A DNA stretch of 26,448 bases from VBAS01 sp964508655 (GCA_964508655.1 CAZDUO010000054.1:1-26448), one strand, 5' to 3'; shown: positions 14,215-22,069, numbered from the stretch's first letter. Made by a program: numbers and translations. Notes: generated by a model not told the origin, from the sequence alone.

Positions 14215-15396
14215 TTAGTTCAGGTCTTCGGGTTTTGAACCGGCTTGTGTCTGCTTCTTGCTGGTTTCTTCCAGTTTTTCCATTTCCATTTTAAATTCAT
14301 TCTTCAGCATTTCAATGTATTTTTTTTCTGTAGCGTTGGTACTTACCCGCTTGAACCTTGAATCGGCCTCCTTGGAAGCAAAATGCGATGATAACGTCTG
14401 GTCAAGTGTAAACAGGGCTTCACGACGAACATCGGCTTTTTCCACTTCGGTTTTGGCTTTTTCCAGATCCACCATATAAAATTCCAGTTTCAGGCCAAGT
14501 GCCTCGCCGTAATCGGAAACTTTTTCAAGCGACTTATTGATATATGTAAATGCTTTTTTCTTAAGCTCTGTGTCTTTTGAAGTGGCATAGACATAAAAAA
14601 GCCCGGATGCCACATTGATGTAGGAATTCTCCCGGATGTCAATATCCGACCTGTCCATATATTTATCCATCACCGGCAGTATTTCTTTTTCTTTCCTGTT
14701 ATAATAAGCAGCATAAGTCAAGTCGTTTAGCAGGTCCGACATCAGCCGGTTGTCATTCAGTTTTTCCACATCGTTCACATAGCCTTTTAATTTGTTGTAT
14801 TCATCAATGGTATAACTTTTTTGCTCCCGCATTTTAATAATCTCGTTTCGGATCAGGTTGCCTTTGGTCATCAGTGACTGGGTATCGAGATCTTTCATTT
14901 TTATTTCCAATTGCTCAATTTTTGTCTTATAAATTTTTTCCAGGTCAGAAATCTGCTTTTCATACTGGTCTTTTACAGTGGTCAGGTACACATGAGAGAT
15001 TTTTTCAGTCAGGCTGCCGGTGATGTCGGCAAATTTTTTATCCATTACCTTGTTCATTTCTTCTATTTTCTTATCCATGTCTTTGCGCATTTCTTCTTTG
15101 AGATTCGAAATCACCGACCGGTAGATGGCATACAGCAATACACCGCCGATACCCGCAAACAGGGCAATCAGTTTTCCCCAGCGGCTGTCAATGTCTTTTG
15201 AAACGGCCTGGGTTAATTTGTCATCAAATTCCTTGATTGGAATCCGGGTGTAATTCCTTTCTTCGAGTGCAATGTTTATTTTTTGCAGCGTGGTCAGGAT
15301 AGAATCAACCGGGATGGCTTGTTGCTGCGGGGTTTGTGCCTGGCTATGCAGGGGCACAAACAGCAAAAAGGTGGCAACCTGTATCAGCTTTTTCAT
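14215..15396 (-). CDS. Membrane-anchored coiled-coil protein, unknown function
   Basis: The product is 393 residues with no family I recognise. It begins with a signal peptide (1-21, ending HSQAQ), then a short region (22-73), one membrane helix (about 74-94), a long charged coiled coil (about 96-195, rich in KEEMRKDMDKK-type heptads), a helical region resembling TPR-like repeats (about 200-345) and a C-terminal helix (355-382). Arg/Lys residues after the helix suggest the coiled coil lies in the cytosol, with the short N-terminal part outside. Such a layout suits a scaffold or sensor, but that is inference. Its stop codon (14215-14217) overlaps the T-run that ends rnpB, which runs convergently. 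Confidence 0.85.
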   Translation of the reverse strand: MKKLIQVATFLLFVPLHSQAQTPQQQAIPVDSILTTLQKINIALEERNYTRIPIKEFDDKLTQAVSKDIDSRWGKLIALFAGIGGVLLYAIYRSVISNLKEEMRKDMDKKIEEMNKVMDKKFADITGSLTEKISHVYLTTVKDQYEKQISDLEKIYKTKIEQLEIKMKDLDTQSLMTKGNLIRNEIIKMREQKSYTIDEYNKLKGYVNDVEKLNDNRLMSDLLNDLTYAAYYNRKEKEILPVMDKYMDRSDIDIRENSYINVASGLFYVYATSKDTELKKKAFTYINKSLEKVSDYGEALGLKLEFYMVDLEKAKTEVEKADVRREALFTLDQTLSSHFASKEADSRFKRVSTNATEKKYIEMLKNEFKMEMEKLEETSKKQTQAGSKPEDLN

Positions 15397-15493
15397 GGAA
15401 GAAAAAATTTAGTGATAAAAACATGAATTCCCCACAAAAAGAATTTCTAAGGTAATATAGATTGAGCTGGAAACAATACCCGGTAAGTGGTAT

Positions 15494-16408
15494 TTATTTC
15501 AGCTGGTTGCCGATGTAGCCGCCCAGTTCCATCAGCCAGGCAATACCCAGGTGCACTACCAGCCCTCCGGCAATAGACCTTGTGTTGTACACGATAATAC
15601 CGAGCAGTATTCCGCCAAAATAAGAGCTGACGCATTCGCCCAGCGGCTTGCCAAAGTGTATGGTACAATAGTAGCAGGCCATGGGCAGGATGGCGTCTTT
15701 GCCGGCCACCTGTACAAATGCCAGCACAAGAAAACCCCGGAAAAAAAGTTCAACCGAAATAAAATCACTGCCATAAGACAGTTCATGAAGCAAATGGTAA
15801 AACCACCTGTACCGAACACCTTCCAGCACTTCATTTACATCGCTCAGTTTTGGATACATGTGTAAAAAATCAGCCTGCGTGGATGCGGCAGCTACCAGTG
15901 GCGTCATCATCAGCAGCAAAATAAGATAGGGTTTCCAGGAAAAGTTTTTTGCTGTAAGACCAAAAAAAGAATCTCCCTTATAAAATATTTTCCAGAAAAC
16001 GAAAAGCATTGCCATCAATACCAGCAGCCGCAGCGGCCAGTAAACAACCTGGTTCCAGTAATAATTCCAACTATAATCCAACGACAGCAGAAGTTCAGTG
16101 CTCATGGCTATCTTCCATGAAAACAAGGCAGGAGAGATAATGATAAGAAAAGAAACCAGGCTGCTTTTAAAATAATTTTTTCCTGCCAGCAAATAATAAA
16201 AGGCATAAGGTAATGATAAGGCTATAAGAAAAACCAGGTAGCGGAGGTAAAATGAAGCAGCCACGGAATTTTGCGATTCAATGAAGCTGTCAATTCCGTA
16301 CCGGTAATTCAGGTAAATTAATAATCCGGCCAGCAGGGTGCAGGCAGCCAGCACACTTTTATTTATGGTTTGGAAATAAACTTTTATATACCCTGTAATC
16401 ATCTGCAT
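15494..16408 (-). CDS. CPBP family intramembrane metalloprotease-like protein
   Basis: This polytopic membrane protein has 304 residues and about eight hydrophobic helices. The C-terminal third carries the CPBP (CAAX protease/bacteriocin-processing) signature in weakened form: VELFFRGF (E220, R224), a histidine at HFGKP (H251) and a second one at VVHLGIAW (H286). The classical EExxxR motif has lost its first Glu to Val. The remaining Glu and two His could still bind zinc, so activity is uncertain. In this family, members process peptides or act as membrane partners. The start is ATG 16406-16408, with a second ATG two codons later. It is transcribed in the same direction as the coiled-coil gene, 97 bases upstream of it. 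Confidence 0.82.
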   Translation of the reverse strand: MQMITGYIKVYFQTINKSVLAACTLLAGLLIYLNYRYGIDSFIESQNSVAASFYLRYLVFLIALSLPYAFYYLLAGKNYFKSSLVSFLIIISPALFSWKIAMSTELLLSLDYSWNYYWNQVVYWPLRLLVLMAMLFVFWKIFYKGDSFFGLTAKNFSWKPYLILLLMMTPLVAAASTQADFLHMYPKLSDVNEVLEGVRYRWFYHLLHELSYGSDFISVELFFRGFLVLAFVQVAGKDAILPMACYYCTIHFGKPLGECVSSYFGGILLGIIVYNTRSIAGGLVVHLGIAWLMELGGYIGNQLK

Positions 16409-16516
16409 AAAAACGGAAAATAAAGTTTTTTTACCTGCCGGTTAAACTTTTTACACGGTGCCCGTTCTCATACTGCGTATTTAAAATTTTCCATAACCCT
16501 AAAAAAACTAATAACG

Positions 16517-17413
16517 ATGAAAATGTCCTCCATTAACCGGATCAGCATAGCCGCATTTTTATTCATGTTTGCCGCTGTGCTTTTTTCATGCCAGAAAGAA
16601 TTCAGCACGGCAAACCAGGATGCAGTAACTGAAGAACAAGCAACAGCATATTCTGAAGAAAGCTCGCAGGCCGAAGCCGGCTTTGATGATGTGGCTGACC
16701 TTGCCACTACTGCCGCCGACGAAGAAGGTAATGCCAGTGAATATGGCATTAATGGCCGTGGTTTCTTTCCTTCTTTTGCCGAACTGCGTGCTTCCATCGG
16801 CGATTGCGCCACCATTACCGTTTCACCCAACGATAGTACGTATCCAAAAACCATCACCATAGATTTTGGCGACAGCTGCACAGGCCGCGATGGTAAACTT
16901 CGCTCAGGCGCCATTGTACTGCACCTTACTGCCCCGCTGCGCCGGCCCGGTTCAGTGCTCACCATTACTTTCCGCAATTATTTTGTAAATCATATTCATC
17001 TTGAGGGTACAAAAATCATCAGCAACCTGAGCGATCCCCCGGTGCATAAGTGGAGTGTGCAGGTAGTGGGTGGTAAAGTAACCTTCCCTTCAGGCAGAGG
17101 TTATTCTTACGAAAGCCTGAAGTACAAAAAGCAGGTGGCCGGTATGGATACAAGAATCGTTCGTGATGATGTGTACGAAATAGAAGGCCGCTCCAGAACT
17201 GAATACAATAACGGCACCACTGTGAACCTGAATACAGAAACACCGCTGGTGAAGAAAGTAGCCTGCCCCTGGATAAGCGACGGCAAGCTGAAAATAAAAA
17301 TCAATGACCGTGTGTTGTTTCTCGATTATGGTTTCCCCAACAATGGCCAGTGCGATAACAAAGCGCTGCTGACCTGGAACAACGGCAACAACCAGCGGGT
17401 AATTATTTTATAA
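16517..17413 (+). CDS. Predicted lipoprotein, unknown function
   Basis: The product is a 298-residue lipoprotein. It has a basic N-terminus, a hydrophobic segment (9-22) and a lipobox LFSC with Cys25, followed by an acidic, low-complexity linker (26-75, Glu/Ala-rich). The mature part is beta-strand-rich, with motifs SPNDSTYPKTITIDFGDSC, GRDGKLRSGAIVLHLT and a conserved-looking pair of cysteines in GDCATI and GDSC. QKEF after the Cys does not have a strong surface-export signal of the S(D/E)3 type. I do not recognise the domain. A strong terminator follows at 17448. ATG 16523 is an alternative start. Confidence 0.82.
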   Translation: MKMSSINRISIAAFLFMFAAVLFSCQKEFSTANQDAVTEEQATAYSEESSQAEAGFDDVADLATTAADEEGNASEYGINGRGFFPSFAELRASIGDCATITVSPNDSTYPKTITIDFGDSCTGRDGKLRSGAIVLHLTAPLRRPGSVLTITFRNYFVNHIHLEGTKIISNLSDPPVHKWSVQVVGGKVTFPSGRGYSYESLKYKKQVAGMDTRIVRDDVYEIEGRSRTEYNNGTTVNLNTETPLVKKVACPWISDGKLKIKINDRVLFLDYGFPNNGQCDNKALLTWNNGNNQRVIIL

Positions 17414-17447
17414 CCAGCCTCAGTTGGTAAGCAATCCTATAAAAACA

Positions 17448-17473
17448 AAAGTCCCCCGCCACCGGGGGACTTT
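17448..17473. terminator. Bidirectional rho-independent terminator
   Basis: AAAGTCCCCCG-CCAC-CGGGGGACTTT forms a perfect 11-bp stem with a 4-base loop. A-rich sequence lies on the left and T-rich on the right, so it can end both the lipoprotein gene (plus strand) and the YqaE gene (minus strand), which converge on it. Confidence 0.9.
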
Positions 17474-17492
17474 ACTTTGTATGATTTATATT

Positions 17493-17894
17493 CTAAACAC
17501 TGTCGGTAACTACAAGCAGGGCATAAATCACGCCGGGTAAAATAAACAGGAACCAGAGTATCAGGCTTAACCAGAATTTGCCATTCACTTCTTCCTGGTG
17601 CAGGTAAACAGCAAGCGGCGGCAAAAAGATGGCAAGAATAATCAGCGCCACCTGCTCAACCTTTGCAGACAGGTTCCCTTTGTTTTCCTTTTTATAAGTC
17701 TTCCATGCTTTTTTTGCTTCTTTTATTCTTTCCTTTCTTTCTTTTTTTGGCAGGCTTTTAAATTCTGCCATGGCAGCTTTAATTGTAGCCGGGTCGGGAT
17801 CGCCGCCCGGTAGCACTGTGGCTGCAGCGGATTGAAGCGGAAGCATTGCAGTTGTCATGGTGGCCATCAACAGGGAACAAACGATTTTTTTCAT
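17493..17894 (-). CDS. YqaE/Pmp3 family membrane protein with signal peptide
   Basis: This protein has 133 residues. Residues 1-25 form a signal peptide (MKKIVCSLLMATMTTAM..QSAAA). A lysine-rich stretch follows (40-75, with KKERKERIKEAKKAWKTYKKE). The C-terminal 55 residues are a Pmp3/YqaE domain: two membrane helices with the typical LAIFLPPLAVYLHQ and FWLSLILWFLFILPGVIYAL. Pmp3-type proteins influence membrane potential and stress tolerance. The frame is open to 18314, but that extension is antisense to the racemase gene, so the start is ATG at 17892-17894 (MKKIVCS), which gives a proper signal peptide. A shared terminator follows. Confidence 0.9.
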   Translation of the reverse strand: MKKIVCSLLMATMTTAMLPLQSAAATVLPGGDPDPATIKAAMAEFKSLPKKERKERIKEAKKAWKTYKKENKGNLSAKVEQVALIILAIFLPPLAVYLHQEEVNGKFWLSLILWFLFILPGVIYALLVVTDSV

Positions 17895-18005
17895 ACGTAA
17901 AATGTTTGGTTTACGATTAATGGGCAAATTAATGATTCTGCATCGGGCCGGTGAAAGTATTTTATCAACAGCTGTGGCAAATGACAGAACAATTAATTTT
18001 ACTGC

Positions 18006-18695
18006 ATGAAACCAATCGGGCTTATCGGCGGGCTTACGTATGTATCCACGCTGGATTATTACCGCCATCTTAACGAAATAATGAATGAACGGCTGGGAGG
18101 AAATGAAGCGGCTAAAATCATCCTGTACTCCGTCAATTTTGGGGAAATAAAAAAACTGACAGACAAAGATGACTGGCCAAACATAATCCCCCTGATTTGC
18201 GAAGCAGCTCAACTGGTGGAGAAAGCCGGCGCAGCCTGCCTGCTCATCGGCGCCAATACTATGCACAAGATTGCAGCGGAAGTGCAGGCGGCGGTTAACA
18301 TTCCTGTACTTCACATTGCCTCCGCAGTGGCAAAAGAAATTTTAAATCATGGGTTGAAAAAAGTGGGGTTGCCTGGCACAAGATTTACCATGAAATTGAA
18401 TTTTTACAAAGATGAACTGGCCAGTCATGGCATTGACTGCATCATACCCGGCGATGCGGATGCGGCTAATGTGAATGAAACGATTTTTGAACTATTCAGT
18501 AAAAACATTTTTCTGCCGGAAACAAAAAAGAAATACCTGGAAATAATTGGTGATTTGCAGCAACAGGGGGCAGAAGGTATTATACCTGGCTGCACCGAAA
18601 TTCCCATCCTGCTCAACCAGGCAGACTGTAAAATTCCACTATTCGATACCGCAAAAATTCGTGCCCGGGCCGCTGTGGATTTTGCATTGCAATAA
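18006..18695 (+). CDS. Aspartate/glutamate racemase family protein
   Basis: The 229-residue cytosolic protein belongs to the PLP-independent Asp/Glu racemase superfamily (YgeA-like). These enzymes invert amino acids with two acid/base residues, usually Cys. The N-terminal GLIGGLTYVST, central GANTMHK (82-88), GTRFTM (124-129) and GCTEIP (195-200) segments identify the family. Cys196 is present, but the first catalytic position (Cys in CNT, Thr in some L-Asp/Glu-specific enzymes) is Ala83. The start ATG at 18006 is preceded by TAATTTTA (17994-18001), close to the -7 promoter word, which would give almost no leader. It is divergent from the YqaE gene and convergent with the next gene. Confidence 0.87.
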   Translation: MKPIGLIGGLTYVSTLDYYRHLNEIMNERLGGNEAAKIILYSVNFGEIKKLTDKDDWPNIIPLICEAAQLVEKAGAACLLIGANTMHKIAAEVQAAVNIPVLHIASAVAKEILNHGLKKVGLPGTRFTMKLNFYKDELASHGIDCIIPGDADAANVNETIFELFSKNIFLPETKKKYLEIIGDLQQQGAEGIIPGCTEIPILLNQADCKIPLFDTAKIRARAAVDFALQ

Positions 18696-18711
18696 AAAGT
18701 TTACTGCTTTT

Positions 18712-19857
18712 TTATTTCGAAATGGACTGATCCACATAGGCTGAAATCCATCCCACCTGCCCGTTTTTAACCAGGTAAAATTGTTTGGTTTCGTAAATGG
18801 AAGCAAACTGCCGCATGATTTTCAGCAGCAGGCCGGCAGCAGACATGAGCGACCGCTGATCGAAAACTCCATGTACGGTTTTGACAGCTTTCATAATGGC
18901 TGCCTTTTCGTTTACATCGCTGGTCGCTTTTGCCAGGTTAGATTCAGAATAGGAGGAAAAATTTATGTAGAGCCTTTCGTAATACTTAGCCACCTCTTCA
19001 AAGGTGACGGAGATTACGGCATTATCCACCAGCTCTGGCTTCATCAGCGTGGCAGCAGCCCATGCTGCGCCACCGCTGAAGGCGATATAATCGCTCAGGG
19101 GATAAGCACCGCTTGCATTTACGGCATAAATAATGTCGGCATTTTCGGCCTGTGACAGCACACGGGTTAGCTGCCGCTGGTAGGCGGCCAGGCTTTTATC
19201 TTCCTCAAGTCTTTTTTCCACTGCATTAGCTACACTTTTGGTTCCCCAGTTTAGTTGAAACAGGTAAAAATCTTTTGTATGTCCGTACGGGAAATAGCCA
19301 CCTTTGGTATTGCCGCTGCCAATATCAATCAGAAAAGTGGTGTAGCGTCTTGATTCGGGTACGATGCCGAGGTGTGAAAGGAAAGCTTCCTTCTTAACAT
19401 CCACTACTTCCACTTGCCGTTCGGCTTCATTTATCCGGGTTTTAAAAGAATCAACAAGGCGGTTCACCCAGTCGGTTCTACCATCTTTTTCTGCCTGCAT
19501 TTTTACACCACTGCTTACCGTAGTAAAAATTCTTTTGGAAGGAATTTTATAATCTTTCTGGGCTTTGTTGAATAAGCCACAGAAAGCATCCAGTGTGGCT
19601 GCAAATGTGGGATCATTAAAGGAAATAAAGTCGGTATTGACCGAACTGTCTTTCAGAATATTGAATGCGCCGTTTGATTGTGCATTTTTACCAATTTCCA
19701 CCATACTCAGCTTTACACCTTTGGAGCCTACTTCGATGCCGGTATAAACGGTGGAATTGGTGTATTTCAGTTTCATGCTGCTTTGTGCTGTCAGCAGGTT
19801 TGCCGTCAGCAGCAGCATAGTAAATGGCAGTATCCGGTTACAGAGGATATGGGTCAT
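18712..19857 (-). CDS. Exported Ppx/GppA-like actin-fold protein
   Basis: This 381-residue protein has a signal peptide (about 1-25, ending LLTAQS) followed by an ASKHA-superfamily fold resembling exopolyphosphatase/GppA enzymes. The phosphate-1 motif is TGIEVGSKGVKLSMVEI (39-55), the phosphate-2 motif is LIDIGSGNTKGGYF (176-189), a conserved Glu sits in KKEAFL (about 158), and AFSGGAAW (259-266) resembles the adenosine-type loop. Related enzymes cleave polyphosphate or pppGpp in the cytosol. Export places this one in the periplasm or outside, where nucleotides are scarce, so polyphosphate or another phosphorylated ligand is a more likely partner (inference). TAGTTTTA on the minus strand (19881-19888) may be its promoter. 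Confidence 0.82.
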   Translation of the reverse strand: MTHILCNRILPFTMLLLTANLLTAQSSMKLKYTNSTVYTGIEVGSKGVKLSMVEIGKNAQSNGAFNILKDSSVNTDFISFNDPTFAATLDAFCGLFNKAQKDYKIPSKRIFTTVSSGVKMQAEKDGRTDWVNRLVDSFKTRINEAERQVEVVDVKKEAFLSHLGIVPESRRYTTFLIDIGSGNTKGGYFPYGHTKDFYLFQLNWGTKSVANAVEKRLEEDKSLAAYQRQLTRVLSQAENADIIYAVNASGAYPLSDYIAFSGGAAWAAATLMKPELVDNAVISVTFEEVAKYYERLYINFSSYSESNLAKATSDVNEKAAIMKAVKTVHGVFDQRSLMSAAGLLLKIMRQFASIYETKQFYLVKNGQVGWISAYVDQSISK

Positions 19858-20009
19858 GGGTCAGTAATTTTGATTTGTTGTAAAACTACTTAAATAGCAC
19901 CGTGCATGTACTGTTGATTAACTACAATCCGGTGATGTGTGAAAAGAATGTGATTAAAACGACAGCAGAACGATACCGGATAATATAGAAAGTTTTTGCG
20001 TTCTACTGA

Positions 20010-20828
20010 TTAGTATCCGGAAGCGGCAATGGTTTGTTCTTCGGTCAGGCCATCGGGGTCGTAAATAATCCGTATCCTGGCGCTTTTGGTTTCTGATGAG
20101 CTCATGGAAAGAATATATCGCCTGATGCCGGCCGTAATGATAAGAACAGCCGTATTGGGCGGAATGCTGCCGAGGTTTTCAGCTACCATTTCCACTTCGT
20201 GAAAAGTATTATCCAGGTCAATCCTGATATGTAGTGTAACCGGTTTTGCGCTGAGGCGCTGGTGGGTAAGCACCACTTTATTATCCACCAGCACGGTGAT
20301 GGAGTCGCCATCCACCTGGGCATTATCATAAAAGTCGAGACGGATGCTGCCGGTATCCACTTTTATTTCGGGCACTTCTTTAAAAGCAGATTCCTTAATG
20401 CGTGTAAGCACAATAGTGCCGCCATCGCAGCTTTGAACCGAGTTCAGCACATGCCCCGACCAGTAACCTTTCAGCATTTCCACGTTGCCTTCACGGCTGT
20501 ACACAAGCTCAAAATTTTTTACGCAAATAACGCAGCGCTGCGGAATATGATAAGTGGTAACAAGGCCTTCGCCCAGGCTCAGAAGTTTTGACTCTTTGTT
20601 ATAGCTGCCACGGAATTTTTTCTTTACATAGTTGTCAATATCCTGGTAGTGGTAAGAGTCGCCGGAGGCCAGGGCGCCTTTCATGCTTATCTGGAGTTCG
20701 ATGTTATTTTCCGGAAAGCAGCCCCGCATAGTGAGTGTTCCTTTCCAGAAACCGTTGAGGTCCTGGGCTGCACTGTTCCCAACCGCTGCTCCCATTATCA
20801 GTAATATCGCCAGCCGCTTTTTCACCAC
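20010..20828 (-). CDS. Secreted beta-rich protein, unknown function
   Basis: The product is 272 residues with a clear signal peptide (1-21, cleaved before QDLNGFW). The first half (22-145) begins with NGFWKGTLTMRGCFPENNIELQI and shows an alternating strand pattern, like small lipocalin-type or calycin-like domains. Four to five cysteines (37, 99, 102, 134) could form disulfides or bind metal; CVIC at 99-102 is a CxxC pair. The second half (about 150-272) is a further beta domain starting KVDTGSIRLDFYDN, which resembles an immunoglobulin-like module. I do not recognise a named family. It lies 152 bases upstream of the actin-fold gene in the same direction. Confidence 0.82.
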   Translation of the reverse strand: MVKKRLAILLIMGAAVGNSAAQDLNGFWKGTLTMRGCFPENNIELQISMKGALASGDSYHYQDIDNYVKKKFRGSYNKESKLLSLGEGLVTTYHIPQRCVICVKNFELVYSREGNVEMLKGYWSGHVLNSVQSCDGGTIVLTRIKESAFKEVPEIKVDTGSIRLDFYDNAQVDGDSITVLVDNKVVLTHQRLSAKPVTLHIRIDLDNTFHEVEMVAENLGSIPPNTAVLIITAGIRRYILSMSSSETKSARIRIIYDPDGLTEEQTIAASGY

Positions 20829-20928
20829 AAAAAATTAATACAAAAAATCCGCTTGAACTGTGAAAAATTATACAAATGGGTGAATTTGTTTTTAACAGCT
20901 GGTGATAAATCCAGTCATCGCCTGGGTT

Positions 20929-21090
20929 CTATTTATTTCGCTGGCTCCAGAATACGAGAGCAATTACCAGGAAACCGATACCGGTAATGACCGGGGGCTG
21001 TATTTTGGCTGTGGCGCCCAGGTAAATCATGTATATGCCAAGCACCAGCATCACCGCAGTGGCCGCGGCAAAAACAGAATTCTTATTCAT
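20929..21090 (-). CDS. 53-residue two-helix membrane protein
   Basis: This short gene is on the minus strand. The start codon is at 21088-21090 and the TAG stop at 20929-20931. The product, beginning MNKNSVFAAATAVMLVLGIY, has two hydrophobic segments (about residues 6-25 and 33-49) joined by an ATAKIQPP turn, and ends WSQRNK. Positive residues at both ends suggest both termini lie in the cytosol. Third codon positions are GC-rich and synonymous in style with the neighbours, and no other gene covers the region, which supports coding. It lies 100 bases upstream of the secreted beta-rich gene, in the same direction. Function is unknown. Confidence 0.75.
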   Translation of the reverse strand: MNKNSVFAAATAVMLVLGIYMIYLGATAKIQPPVITGIGFLVIALVFWSQRNK

Positions 21091-21153
21091 CGGATAACAT
21101 GTGGTTTTTAGATTTCAAAATAAAATTTAAGTTCGGGAAAAAATTTATTGCTC

Positions 21154-21558
21154 ATGAAATCAATCTCACGTCGCCGGTTTGCAGAAAGCCTTGCCGGCCT
21201 GGTACCATTATCCGTAATAATGAAACGGAGGTCTATCTTCGCCCAAAAGAAAGGAATGTTTATTCATCATGTTTATTTCTGGCTGAAAAACCCGGGCAAT
21301 AAGGAGGATAAAGCAAAACTGGTGGAAGGTTTGAAAAAACTCTCGCGGGTGAAAACGATAAAAGAATTTTATATCGGTCAGCCGGCAGCCACCCGGCGTG
21401 ATGTGATTGACAGCTCATATGATGTCAGCTGGCTATTGTTCTTTGACAATGCTGCTGACCAGGACAGCTATCAAAGCGATCCCATACACCTGAAGTTTGT
21501 AGAAGAATGTTCTTCGCTCTGGAGCAAAGTGATTGTGTATGATTCGGTAGATCTGTGA
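21154..21558 (+). CDS. Dabb (stress-response A/B barrel) domain protein with Tat-like signal
   Basis: This 134-residue protein has an N-terminal twin-arginine-type segment, SRRRFAESLAGLVP (5-18), then a Dabb domain from about residue 34: IHHVYFWLK, then the helix EDKAKLVEGLKKLSRVKTIKEFYIGQP, the SSYDVSWLLFFDN strand and DPIHLKFVEECSSLW at the end. Dabb proteins are dimeric alpha/beta barrels with varied roles. The hydrophobic stretch is short and is followed by KRR, so a working Tat signal is likely but not certain. A TTG two codons upstream gives a longer frame, but ATG 21154 fits better. It is convergent with the SnoaL-like gene. Confidence 0.82.
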   Translation: MKSISRRRFAESLAGLVPLSVIMKRRSIFAQKKGMFIHHVYFWLKNPGNKEDKAKLVEGLKKLSRVKTIKEFYIGQPAATRRDVIDSSYDVSWLLFFDNAADQDSYQSDPIHLKFVEECSSLWSKVIVYDSVDL

Positions 21559-21566
21559 TATTTATT

Positions 21567-22019
21567 TCAATCCCATACATATTTCCACGATCCGTCCTGC
21601 TGTTTTTTCCAAACTGTATGGAAAACGCCTTTGACTTCATTCACTTTGCCAGCGCTGTCTTTGCTCTGCCAGGTGTATGGGCCATAGGTGTAGCCCATGT
21701 CGCCGCTTTTTGCCACGCTGATAAAATCGGGTGACCAGGTGACGGTTGCTGTTTTGTAATAATCGGCGGAATAATAGTTTTTGATGGCTTCTTTTCCATG
21801 AATCAGCGTGTCCTGTTGCCGGCGGATAGTGGCATTTGAATCGGCATAATACCAGAAGGCTTCGGCAATTCCTTTTTCCATTGCCATTGCTGCAAAATTC
21901 TTTTCCGCTTCCGCAATTTCTGTTTTGGCATTTTCGCCAAGGTCTTCTGCTGCATTCTTGATTGAATCGTTACAGGAAACAAACAGCCATGTCACCATCA
22001 GAGTAATAATTTTTCTCAT
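21567..22019 (-). CDS. SnoaL/DUF4440-like lipoprotein
   Basis: This 150-residue lipoprotein starts MRKIITLMVTWLFVSC, with the lipid-modified Cys at residue 16. The body (about 35-150) has the NTF2-like pattern: a helix with AEKNFAAMAMEKGIAEAFWYYAD, ATIRRQQDTLIHGKEAIKNYY, and the strands TVTWSPDFISVAKSGDMGYTYGPYTW and GVFHTVWKKQQDGSWKYVWD. These features are typical of DUF4440/SnoaL-like proteins of small-ligand binding or unknown function. The frame is open to 22115, but the lipoprotein start at 22017-22019 is the sensible one. It lies downstream of the sugar isomerase gene, past a hairpin repeat. Confidence 0.85.
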   Translation of the reverse strand: MRKIITLMVTWLFVSCNDSIKNAAEDLGENAKTEIAEAEKNFAAMAMEKGIAEAFWYYADSNATIRRQQDTLIHGKEAIKNYYSADYYKTATVTWSPDFISVAKSGDMGYTYGPYTWQSKDSAGKVNEVKGVFHTVWKKQQDGSWKYVWD

Positions 22020-22040
22020 AAAAATTTTTGAACAGGTTCG

Positions 22041-22069
22041 GTAGAGACAGTGCATTGCCTTGTCTCTAC
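22041..22069. repeat. GTAGAGACA hairpin
   Basis: GTAGAGACA (22041-22049) pairs perfectly with TGTCTCTAC (22061-22069), a 9-bp stem with an 11-base loop. The sequence resembles the dispersed GTAGAGAC...GTCTCTAC hairpin repeats seen in many bacterial genomes. It lies between the isomerase stop and the lipoprotein start, and might separate the two transcripts. Confidence 0.75.

Noticed and set aside
17895..18314. N-terminal extension of the YqaE frame
   Set aside because: It would overlap the racemase gene in antisense and would bury the signal peptide inside the protein.
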